From Clostridia bacterium (GTDB taxonomy: Bacteria; Bacillota; Clostridia; Oscillospirales; Acutalibacteraceae), in assembly GCA_024689165.1 (NCBI GenBank), contig JAILDS010000279.1:1-6903 (forward strand): DNA of 6,903 bases. The letters run 5' to 3'. Both the position numbers and the translations under genes were made by a program. Positions 1 to 5,478 of this stretch are shown here, piece after piece. The notes under the pieces are model-generated. The model searched no databases and had not been told where the DNA came from. It saw only the letters and a list, made by a program, of their open reading frames with translations. The stretch's first letter is position 1. Each line of letters opens with the position of its first letter.

Positions 1-563
1 TCATCGTTGAAACGTCCGCAAGGCACGTTCACGTAACAAAAGAAACGCTTGAGACCCTTTTCGGCGAGGGTTACGAGCTGACTCACAAAAAAGACCTGTC
101 CCAGCCCGGTCAGTTCGCAACGAATGAAAGGGTTCAGGTCATCGGTCCCAAAAGCTCTTTCCCGGCGGTCTCTATCCTGGGGCCCTGCCGCAGCGCGGAC
201 CAGGTAGAGCTTTCCGCTACCGACGCGAGGTCTATCGGCGTGACCGCTCCCGTCAGGGAGTCCGGCGACGTCGCTGGCTCCGGTGCCTGCAAGCTCGTCG
301 GCCCCAAGGGCGAGGTCGAGCTCTCCGAAGGCGTTATCATCGCAAAAAGACACATCCACATGACCCCCGCCGATGCAGAGGCTTTCGGAGTGACCAACGG
401 GCAGATCGTCAAGGCCGAGGTCAGGACCGCCGAGCGCACCGTCATTTTCGGCGATACGGTCGTAAGAGTGTCCCCGAACTACGCTCTTGCCATGCATATC
501 GACACCGACGAAGCCAACGCCTGCCTGCCCGGCCCGGGCCAGACCGGCGTTATCGTAGACTGA
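1..563 (+). CDS. pduL: Phosphate propanoyltransferase / phosphotransacetylase, PduL type (5' truncated)
   Basis: The reading frame is open from base 3 and ends at TGA 561-563; 186 residues are visible. PduL proteins are usually about 200-220 residues, so roughly the first 20 or more are missing. The enzyme interconverts acyl-CoA plus phosphate with acyl-phosphate plus CoA, feeding acetate or propionate kinase for ATP. Both tandem PduL domains are recognisable. The first opens with SARHVHV (fragment residues 5-11) and continues into LSQPGQFA and a GPKSSFP strand. The second repeats the pattern with VRESGD, GPKGEVELSEGV and AKRHIHM (114-120), then MHIDTDEANA (164-173). The two HxH pairs and the MHIDTDEA histidine are the family's metal-site signature. 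No microcompartment shell gene is visible, and the region that would carry an encapsulation peptide is outside the window, so a free cytosolic acetate-pathway role is as likely as a microcompartment one. The next gene begins six bases downstream. Confidence 0.93.
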   Translation, partial: IVETSARHVHVTKETLETLFGEGYELTHKKDLSQPGQFATNERVQVIGPKSSFPAVSILGPCRSADQVELSATDARSIGVTAPVRESGDVAGSGACKLVGPKGEVELSEGVIIAKRHIHMTPADAEAFGVTNGQIVKAEVRTAERTVIFGDTVVRVSPNYALAMHIDTDEANACLPGPGQTGVIVD

Positions 564-569
564 CGCGCC

Positions 570-1574
570 ATGAAAAGAAACAACAATCTCATAGCGGCTG
601 TGTGCGCGATAGGCGGCGCGGCGGTACTGCTGATCATTGTTTTCATTATAATGCGCACGACCGATCCCAGAAGGGTGGACGTCCCAGCGGGCACCGGGAG
701 CACGGCAAGCCAGGTCGTTACGGAAAACACCACCCGCGAAAAAAAGAAGAAAAAAGGCTCCGACGGTTTTGTCGTTGAGGACGGCGTGACCCGCTATTAC
801 ACTGACGGCACAGCCGCAGTCGGTTTTCTGACTGTCGAAGGCAAGACCTACTTTTTCGACGCTCAGGGCGCGATGACCTTCGGCTTCGCCACCGTTGACG
901 GCAAACAGTACTATTTCGGACAGGACGGAGCCATGACGGTCGGGGCCGAATTTGAAGCCGACGGCATAAAATACGTCGCCGACGTAAACGGCGTCTGCTC
1001 GGTCTACAAGGATCCCTCCGAATACAAGATCGCGATGCTCGGGGACTCTCTCGTACACAATATCGCGACAGCCAACGTCACCGACAGGATCGACTTCTAC
1101 GGCAAATCCGCCACTCACGTCGACGATTATTACGATAAAAAGATATCCGGCAGCGACAGATTCGTCATCGACGAGATCAAGGACAGGGACTACGACATAA
1201 TCATACTGATGGTCGGCATCAACGACGTTTATCTCTATGAGGACGCCGACTGGCTGGCTGCCTACCGCTCCCTTATCGCCGCCGTGAAGGAACGGGCCCC
1301 CGAAGCGCAGATCTATCTGCACGGGATGCTGCCCGTCAACGACGCTATCGAGGCGCAGAACGATTACAGCACCGACAACGCCGACATCCAGGCGAGGAAC
1401 CGTCTTCTCGCGTCGCTCGCCGACGAACAGGGTCTGCCCTATATCGACGCAGACGCAGTGCTTGCCGACGAATCCGGCTTCCTGAAAGCCGAGCTGACGA
1501 CCGACGGGATACACATGAACGTCGAGGGCTGCAGGACCTGGGCGGACTACCTTTTGGCGACGCTGACCGCCTGA
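570..1574 (+). CDS. Membrane-anchored SGNH/GDSL-family hydrolase with cell-wall-binding-type repeats
   Basis: This 334-residue protein has three parts. A positively charged start (KR) and a hydrophobic stretch at 7-28 form an uncleaved anchor, with no lipobox or clear signal-peptidase site. After a polar linker with a lysine run (58-62), residues 70-144 hold about three and a half 20-residue units of the type GKTYFFDAQGAMTFGFATVD, resembling choline/glucan-binding (CW_binding_1) repeats. Residues 152-334 are an SGNH esterase domain: GDSLV with Ser160, the block II glycine in YGKSA (Gly178), VGIND with Asn218, and DGIH with Asp312 and His315. All four catalytic positions are present, so an active extracellular esterase or lipase-like enzyme is expected; a cell-wall or polysaccharide O-acetyl esterase is my inference. 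The start follows the pduL stop in the same frame (TGA-CGC-GCC-ATG), so it cannot lie further upstream. No Shine-Dalgarno is visible, suggesting translation coupled to pduL. Confidence 0.86.
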   Translation: MKRNNNLIAAVCAIGGAAVLLIIVFIIMRTTDPRRVDVPAGTGSTASQVVTENTTREKKKKKGSDGFVVEDGVTRYYTDGTAAVGFLTVEGKTYFFDAQGAMTFGFATVDGKQYYFGQDGAMTVGAEFEADGIKYVADVNGVCSVYKDPSEYKIAMLGDSLVHNIATANVTDRIDFYGKSATHVDDYYDKKISGSDRFVIDEIKDRDYDIIILMVGINDVYLYEDADWLAAYRSLIAAVKERAPEAQIYLHGMLPVNDAIEAQNDYSTDNADIQARNRLLASLADEQGLPYIDADAVLADESGFLKAELTTDGIHMNVEGCRTWADYLLATLTA

Positions 1575-1605
1575 GTCCCTCCGATCCGGGCATCGTATTC
1601 CCGAC

Positions 1606-1652
1606 AGCCGAAAAAAAACTGAAAAAAACCGTAAAAATCTGTTTTTTCGGCT
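1606..1652 (+). terminator. A/T-armed hairpin, possible terminator after the SGNH gene
   Basis: AGCCGAAAAAA (1606-1616) is perfectly complementary to TTTTTTCGGCT (1642-1652), an 11-bp stem with a 25-base A-rich loop. It lies 31 bases after the SGNH stop codon. The T run is inside the stem rather than after it, and only TGCATTTT follows, so it would be a weak terminator read rightward. The next promoter's -35 box begins at its last base, which makes it look like an operon boundary. Confidence 0.42.
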
Positions 1653-1680
1653 TGCATTTTATCCGCGGCGGTCGTATACT
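1652..1680 (+). promoter_or_regulatory. Sigma-A-type promoter for the divIC-yabR pair
   Basis: TTGCAT (1652-1657) and TATACT (1675-1680) are 17 bases apart. The -10 box matches consensus at five of six positions and the -35 at three of six, starting with TTG. Transcription would begin near 1687, about 25 bases before the ATG at 1712. Because the -10 box and predicted start lie inside the upstream open frame, any translation start before 1687 is excluded for this transcript. Confidence 0.55.
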
Positions 1681-1698
1681 TGAATTTAGCATTTCCAC

Positions 1699-1704
1699 AG
1701 GGAG
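1699..1704 (+). promoter_or_regulatory. Ribosome binding site deciding the divIC-like start
   Basis: AGGGAG lies seven bases before ATG 1712. The frame is open upstream to a TTG at 1652, but that codon overlaps the -35 box and has no ribosome binding site, so the ATG at 1712 is chosen. Confidence 0.65.
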
Positions 1705-1711
1705 CTGTTGT

Positions 1712-2026
1712 ATGAAAAAAGCGATTCCTGCGCTCAGATACATCTTTTCAAAAAGGAACCTTGTATTTCTTCTGGTCATTCTGGTGTTCGCCGCCGGGAT
1801 AGCCGCTCTTTGGTTCGGGCTCGACCGCTCTCTCGCGCCGCAGAGGGCCCGCGCCGCAGAACTCAGGTCGCAGATAGAAGAACAGAGCATAAGGAACGAG
1901 GAACAGCTCGCGCTTCTCGAAAACAACAGCAAGGAAGAAGCTCTCGAACGCGCAGCCATAGCCGACGGCTGGATATATCCCGACGCAAGGGTCTATGAGG
2001 ACACCGCGCCCGGTACCGGGAGATAA
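1712..2026 (+). CDS. divIC: Septum formation initiator family protein (DivIC/FtsB-like)
   Basis: This is a 104-residue bitopic membrane protein. A basic N-terminus (KK, then SKRN at 13-16) precedes one transmembrane segment at about 17-36. A charged, heptad-like coiled coil follows at about 44-82, and then a short C-terminal element AIADGWIYPDARVYED (82-97) resembling the conserved GYVxPGE-type tail of DivIC. Small size, topology and tail fit the DivIC/FtsB division proteins, which pair with FtsL and FtsQ/DivIB in the septal complex that activates FtsW-PBP synthesis. The S1-domain gene nine bases downstream strengthens the call, because Bacillus subtilis has the order divIC-yabR. FtsL has the same architecture and cannot be fully excluded from sequence alone. 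Expression is probably from the promoter at 1652-1680. Confidence 0.8.
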   Translation: MKKAIPALRYIFSKRNLVFLLVILVFAAGIAALWFGLDRSLAPQRARAAELRSQIEEQSIRNEEQLALLENNSKEEALERAAIADGWIYPDARVYEDTAPGTGR

Positions 2027-2035
2027 GAGGTAAGG

Positions 2036-2470
2036 ATGGCTGTACAGATTGGCGACGTATGCAAGGGCAAAGTGACGAAGCTCATGAACTTCGGCGCTTT
2101 TGTTCGTCTTGAAAGCGGAGATACCGGGATGGTTCACATCTCGGAGGTTTCGCATACATACGTCAACGATATCGGCGACTACCTTGCCGAGGGGCAGGAG
2201 GTCGACGTAAAAGTCATCGGTGTCAACGAGCAGGGCAAGATAAGCCTTTCAATAAAACAGACGCAGCCCAAGCCCGAGCCCGGCCAGAAGCCGGTAAAGC
2301 CGAAACGCCCGCCCCGTCAGGGCTGGCAGGGTCTTAAGCCCAAAGAGACGGACAATCTCTCGTTCGAGGACATGATGTCGCGGTTCAAAAGCGTCAGCGA
2401 AGAGAAGATCTCCGACCTCAAGCGCGCCACGGACTCCAAGCACAGCGGTTATTCGCGCAGGGGGCGCTGA
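2036..2470 (+). CDS. yabR: S1-domain RNA-binding protein, YabR/CvfD/YugI type
   Basis: A 144-residue cytoplasmic protein. Residues 1-77 form one S1 (OB-fold) RNA-binding domain with the usual landmarks: GDVCKGKVTKLMNFGAFV (6-23), TGMVHISEVS (30-39), VDVKVIGVN (56-64) and GKISLSIKQ (67-75). A proline/lysine-rich linker follows (78-103). The C-terminal helix SFEDMMSRFKSVSEEKISDLKR (109-130) and a basic GYSRRGR tail are typical of the small Firmicutes S1 proteins related to YabR, general stress protein 13 and pneumococcal CvfD. These are ribosome- or mRNA-associated regulators; the exact target here is unknown. Position directly behind the divIC-like gene, with a GAGG ribosome binding site at 2027-2030, favours the YabR assignment. 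The two genes are presumably co-transcribed. Confidence 0.88.
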   Translation: MAVQIGDVCKGKVTKLMNFGAFVRLESGDTGMVHISEVSHTYVNDIGDYLAEGQEVDVKVIGVNEQGKISLSIKQTQPKPEPGQKPVKPKRPPRQGWQGLKPKETDNLSFEDMMSRFKSVSEEKISDLKRATDSKHSGYSRRGR

Positions 2471-2497
2471 GCTGACGGCTTTTTTTACAAAAAACTC

Positions 2498-2526
2498 TTT
2501 ACTTTTCCTTTTGTTTATGTTAATAT
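2498..2526 (+). promoter_or_regulatory. Candidate promoter for hpf and downstream genes
   Basis: TTTACT (2498-2503) and TAATAT (2521-2526) are 17 bases apart, each matching sigma-A consensus at four of six positions, in an A/T-rich stretch. Transcription would start near 2533, exactly where the leader hairpin begins. Between the yabR stop and this promoter there is only a weak stem followed by seven to eight T (about 2480-2486), so read-through from the divIC-yabR unit is also possible. Confidence 0.45.
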
Positions 2527-2532
2527 TGCCTC

Positions 2533-2579
2533 GAGAGGAGGGCGGACGGTCAGTCGTAAGCCTTGCCTCTCATTTTTTT
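2533..2579 (+). promoter_or_regulatory. Terminator-like hairpin plus T7 in the hpf leader (possible attenuator)
   Basis: GAGAGG (2533-2538) pairs with CCTCTC (2566-2571). AGGGC (2539-2543) can pair with GCCTT (2560-2564), including one G-U pair, if G2565 bulges. A small GAC/GTC stem (2545-2547 with 2553-2555) can cap the loop. The stem is followed by A and seven T (2573-2579), and the hpf Shine-Dalgarno AGGAGG begins only two bases after the last T. The shape is that of an intrinsic terminator, yet it sits between the candidate promoter and the gene. It could be a leader attenuator, a 5' stabilising hairpin, or the end of the upstream operon with the true hpf promoter misassigned. Confidence 0.58.
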
Positions 2580-2580
2580 C

Positions 2581-2586
2581 AGGAGG
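2581..2586 (+). promoter_or_regulatory. Consensus Shine-Dalgarno deciding the hpf start
   Basis: AGGAGG lies eight bases before ATG 2595 but only two before the in-frame ATG at 2589, so 2595 is the likely start. Bases 2587-2598 (TCATGATCATGA) are a perfect 12-base palindrome covering both ATG codons. The longer upstream open frame lacks any ribosome binding site and would run through the hairpin. Confidence 0.75.
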
Positions 2587-2594
2587 TCATGATC

Positions 2595-3131
2595 ATGAAC
2601 GTCAATGTTATAGGGCGCAAGTGCACCCCCAGAGATTCTTTTATAGAGCGCGCGGAGAAAAAGCTTGCCAAGCTTGACAAGTTCTTCGACAAGGACGCCG
2701 AAGCCCGCGTTACCGCGACCGTTGAAAAACGCTCGCAGTCGGTCGAGGTCACCGTCAACAGCGGCGGTCTGATCTTCAGGGCGGAATCGAGAGCGGACAA
2801 CATGAACGAAGCGCTCGACAATACGGTCGACCTTCTTATCCGCCAGATACGCAAAAACAAGACCAAGGTCGAAAAGAAGCTCAAGACCGACGCCTTCGCA
2901 GAGGCCGTTTCCGCAAACGCGGGCGGCGACGAAGTCGTCGAGGAGACCGAGTTCGAGGTCGTCCGGCGCAAGACCATCCCGGTCAAGCCCCAGAGCGTCG
3001 ACGAGTCCATCCTTCAGATGAACATGCTCGGCCACCGTTTTTATATGTTCATAAACGCCGAGAACGACAGGACCGCCGTCGTCTACGCGCGTGAAGACGG
3101 GGGCTACGGCCTTCTGGAGAGCGACAAGTAA
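2595..3131 (+). CDS. hpf: Ribosome hibernation promoting factor, long form
   Basis: This 178-residue protein has the two-domain layout of long HPF. Residues 1-97 are the YfiA/HPF ribosome-binding domain: MNVNVIGRKCTPRDSF, the AEKKLAKLDKFF helix, VEVTVNSGGLIFRAES and the NMNEALDNTVDLLIRQIRKNK helix. An acidic linker spans about 98-118. Residues 119-178 are the C-terminal dimerisation domain (EVVRRKTIPVKPQSVDESILQMN, then MLGHRFYMFINAE, then AVVYAREDGGYGLLE). Long HPF dimerises 70S ribosomes into inactive 100S particles in stationary phase or stress and is the standard form in Firmicutes. Length matches the family (about 175-190). The start is set by AGGAGG eight bases upstream. Its TAA overlaps the ATG of the next gene (TAATG), so translation coupling to the flavoprotein is likely. 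Regulation may involve the leader hairpin. Confidence 0.95.
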   Translation: MNVNVIGRKCTPRDSFIERAEKKLAKLDKFFDKDAEARVTATVEKRSQSVEVTVNSGGLIFRAESRADNMNEALDNTVDLLIRQIRKNKTKVEKKLKTDAFAEAVSANAGGDEVVEETEFEVVRRKTIPVKPQSVDESILQMNMLGHRFYMFINAENDRTAVVYAREDGGYGLLESDK

Positions 3132-4483
3132 TGACAGACTGCGATCTGCTGATAATCGGAGCGTCGACGACCGGCGCATATCTCGGAGCCCTTGCAGCGC
3201 GCAAGGGCTTGCGTGTTGTCATTTGCGACAAGTCCCCGGAGGATAAGATCGGTTCGAAGTACGACATTTTCCACATAGAGGCCAAAGAGTTCAGAGAGCT
3301 CGGACTCCCCCGCCCCACGAGCAGCGATCCGGAATGGGCTTTCGAGTTCGGCAGAAATTACAACGCCTCGCCGTCCGACAGATTCGCCGCGTACGCCTAC
3401 AACCCGACCGTAGGGCTGCATATGCACGATTACACCCTTCTGCTGTGCAGGGAAGCGCAAAAAGCCGGCGCAGAGATCAGATTCGGTTCTTCTTTCAAAA
3501 AGCTCGTCGTTCGTGACGGCACGGTCCGCGGCGCGGTGTTCGTCTCCGCGAACGGCGAGGAAGAGATCGCGGCGTCAGTCGTCGCCGACTGCTCCGGCAT
3601 CCCGGCTGCAGCGAGAAGCTCGCTCCCCGCTTCTCTGGGCATGGAGACCTTCGTGCCCGGAGGCAGCGACATGTTCTATGTCGTTCTGCGCTACGTGACA
3701 ATTAAAGACCCCGCCGACTATCTTGCAGGCAGTTCGCGATTCTGGGCGTTCTACAAATCATGGATAGCCCCGTGCGCCGACCCCCACGGCGCGATAATAG
3801 GCATAGGAGCCTGTCATGGCTACGACCGCGCGGAGAAGATATACGCTTCGATGCTCGAACACGTCCGGCTGCCAGAACACGATGTCGTCAGGGTCGAAAG
3901 AGCGTGCACCCCCTACACCCGCCCGCCGTATACGCTCGTCACGGACGGCTTTATCGCCTGCGGCGACGCGGCTTGTCTTACCAAGCCTCTCAACGGCGAG
4001 GGCGTCACAAGCTCGATGTACCATGCGCGCATCGCCGCGGAAGTCGTTTCTGTCGCAGTCAGACGCGGGGACTGTTCAAAGGAATCCCTTTGGCAGATAA
4101 ACGACCTGTACAACAGGATCCAGGGGGCCGATTTCTCATCCACTCGGGCGCTTATGACCGGCATAGTCAACGCGGCGACGTTCGACGAATTCGAGTTCGC
4201 CTTTTCAAGCGGGATCATTTCGAACGAGCTGCTCTCGGGCGGCTCCTCCGGGGCGGGCCTCGGGCTCAGCCCTGCAGTCCTCGCGTCTGCCGCGGCAAAG
4301 CTCGTTTACGGCGCGGCTTCAAAAAAGATCAGCCGGTCGACCCTTGCCGCCGCGGGCAAAGCCCTTTCGGTATCAAGCAGGATAAAACAACACTACCTGG
4401 ACTTCCCGAAGACCCCGGAGGGCTTCACAGAGTGGTGCGCGAAAGCGGATCTCCTCTGGGATGAAGCCGGAAAAATGGATTGA
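3131..4483 (+). CDS. FAD-dependent oxidoreductase, geranylgeranyl-reductase/FixC-like
   Basis: This 450-residue flavoprotein has the GR2/PHBH-type FAD fold. The N-terminal strand-turn-helix is CDLLIIGASTTGAYLG (4-19), with Asp33 at the end of the second strand to hold the FAD ribose. The usual GxGxxG reads GASTTG, with Ser12 in place of the middle glycine. A DG-like element VVADCSGIPAAAR occurs at 150-162, and the second FAD motif GFIACGDAACLTKPLNGEG (273-291) is clear around Gly278-Asp279. The section SWIAPCADPHGAIIGIG (210-226) resembles the substrate-domain strand pair of geranylgeranyl reductases. The C-terminal 150 residues are helical and I cannot assign them. There is no signal peptide; it should be cytosolic or membrane-associated. 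The substrate is unknown: lipid or isoprenoid reduction is possible from family resemblance, but so is oxidation of a small metabolite linked to the adjacent aldolase. It overlaps hpf by one base and the aldolase gene by four. Confidence 0.86.
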   Translation: MTDCDLLIIGASTTGAYLGALAARKGLRVVICDKSPEDKIGSKYDIFHIEAKEFRELGLPRPTSSDPEWAFEFGRNYNASPSDRFAAYAYNPTVGLHMHDYTLLLCREAQKAGAEIRFGSSFKKLVVRDGTVRGAVFVSANGEEEIAASVVADCSGIPAAARSSLPASLGMETFVPGGSDMFYVVLRYVTIKDPADYLAGSSRFWAFYKSWIAPCADPHGAIIGIGACHGYDRAEKIYASMLEHVRLPEHDVVRVERACTPYTRPPYTLVTDGFIACGDAACLTKPLNGEGVTSSMYHARIAAEVVSVAVRRGDCSKESLWQINDLYNRIQGADFSSTRALMTGIVNAATFDEFEFAFSSGIISNELLSGGSSGAGLGLSPAVLASAAAKLVYGAASKKISRSTLAAAGKALSVSSRIKQHYLDFPKTPEGFTEWCAKADLLWDEAGKMD

Positions 4484-5412
4484 TGATGAAGAATATATCC
4501 GACGGGGTTTACCCCACTATGATAACGCCTTTTCACGACGACGGGACGATAGATCTTCCCGCCGCGGGAAAGCTGCTGGACTATTACGCCCGCTCCGGCG
4601 CGAAGGGCGTATTCGCAATCTGCCAGTCGAGCGAGATCTTCAAGCTCTCTTTTGAAGAGATGTACTCTCTTCTCGCGTTCATTATGGAAAACAGGCCGGA
4701 GGGACTCGAGGTGATCGCATCGGGCAACACCTCCGACGACCCGGACACGATCGTCGAACGCGCGAAAAGCTTTATTTCTCTCGGGATCGACGGCTACGTC
4801 TTCATCACGAACAGATTCGCCAGCGAGGACGAAGGCGACGACGTTTTCCTTGAAAGGATCTTCCGTGCCGTCGACAGGATAGGTTCGGACGTCCCCTTCG
4901 GGCTCTATGAATGCCCGTACCCGTATAAACGTGTCGTATCGCCGTACTGCATGAAAAAACTCGGGGAATCGGGCAGGTTCGCTTTTCTCAAGGACACCTG
5001 CTGCGATATAGACCTCATCGGCGAGAAGATCGAAGCCTGCAGGGGCACTCCGCTGAAGCTCTACAACGCGAACTCGGCGACGCTGCTCGATTCGCTGAGA
5101 CTCGGCGCCGCGGGCTACAGCGGCGTGATGGCGAACTTCCACACGGAGCTGTACTCCCTTCTCTGCGGCGTCTGGGACAAAGATCCCGCGCTTGCCGAAA
5201 AGCTCTCCGCCTTCGTCGGCTTCGCCTCCGTAGCCGAGTGCCAGTGCTACCCGGTCAACGCAAAATACTACATGGACCTCTGCGGCGTCAGCATGGGCAC
5301 TTACACACGGGTACGGGACCGCTCGGAGCTTACCAAGAGCCGCATGCAGGAGATGAGGCAGCTCAGGGAGCTGACCGACTTCTTCAAGCAGCAGCTCGGG
5401 ATCTGCCTGTAA
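4480..5412 (+). CDS. DapA/NanA-fold (dihydrodipicolinate synthase family) aldolase of unknown substrate
   Basis: A 310-residue TIM-barrel class I aldolase. The opening DGVYPTMITPFHDDGTIDLPAAGKL (8-31) is diagnostic of the family. Lys171 in FAFLKDT (167-173) is the Schiff-base lysine, and Tyr143 in LYECP (142-146) is the catalytic tyrosine. GYSGVMANF (212-220) is the late glycine loop. True dihydrodipicolinate synthase is unlikely. The GTTGE motif is CQSSE here (48-52), changing the two threonines to Gln and Ser, and the position of the semialdehyde-binding arginine (five after the tyrosine) is Pro148. The product should still be an enzyme condensing or cleaving a pyruvate- or 2-oxoacid-type substrate. 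The start is ambiguous among three consecutive in-phase ATG codons (4480, 4483, 4486). The first overlaps the flavoprotein stop as ATGA, and a weak GGA lies eight bases upstream, so translational coupling is likely. It is the last gene of the hpf run. Confidence 0.87.
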   Translation: MMMKNISDGVYPTMITPFHDDGTIDLPAAGKLLDYYARSGAKGVFAICQSSEIFKLSFEEMYSLLAFIMENRPEGLEVIASGNTSDDPDTIVERAKSFISLGIDGYVFITNRFASEDEGDDVFLERIFRAVDRIGSDVPFGLYECPYPYKRVVSPYCMKKLGESGRFAFLKDTCCDIDLIGEKIEACRGTPLKLYNANSATLLDSLRLGAAGYSGVMANFHTELYSLLCGVWDKDPALAEKLSAFVGFASVAECQCYPVNAKYYMDLCGVSMGTYTRVRDRSELTKSRMQEMRQLRELTDFFKQQLGICL

Positions 5413-5418
5413 CAAACG

Positions 5419-5454
5419 AAAAAAAAGCCGCCGCCGGGAACGCTCCGGCGGCGG
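5419..5454 (-). terminator. Intrinsic terminator of the vanY-like gene
   Basis: Read leftward, CCGCCGCCGG (complement of 5445-5454) pairs perfectly over 10 bp with CCGGCGGCGG (complement of 5428-5437) around a seven-base loop. It is followed by GC and eight T (complement of 5419-5426). This is a textbook intrinsic terminator starting 24 bases after the leftward gene's stop codon. Read rightward the same hairpin follows the aldolase gene by 15 bases, but only TTCGGTATTGT comes after it, so it should terminate the rightward operon poorly unless the stem alone suffices. Confidence 0.82.
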
Positions 5455-5478
5455 TTCGGTATTGTATACAAGCAGATG

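Noticed and set aside
1345..1959. Open frame of 204 codons on the minus strand
   Set aside because: It crosses the end of the SGNH gene, the hairpin, the promoter and the divIC-like gene, and its Arg/Ser-rich translation matches no family I recognise.
2563..2592. Possible leader peptide starting at TTG 2563 and ending at the TGA overlapping the hpf start region
   Set aside because: The nearest Shine-Dalgarno-like sequence is about 20 bases upstream and inside the hairpin, and there is no codon bias suggestive of a control peptide.
2511..2594. N-terminal extension of HPF from an upstream start
   Set aside because: It would translate through the leader hairpin and T run, has no ribosome binding site, and the family start MNVNVIGRK fits ATG 2595 with AGGAGG at the right distance.
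3760..4464. Open frame of 234 codons on the plus strand inside the flavoprotein gene
   Set aside because: It is an arginine-rich alternate frame typical of GC-rich DNA with no motif; the flavoprotein frame contains the FAD motifs.
4480..5412. Assignment as dapA (lysine biosynthesis)
   Set aside because: The substrate-binding arginine and both GTTGE threonines are missing, and the neighbours are not lysine-pathway genes.
4393..5415. Open frame of 340 codons on the minus strand, longer than the sense gene
   Set aside because: It is antisense to the aldolase gene, whose family motifs, Schiff-base lysine and overlap with the upstream gene are clear. The minus frame shows no recognisable domain and is an effect of GC-rich codon use.
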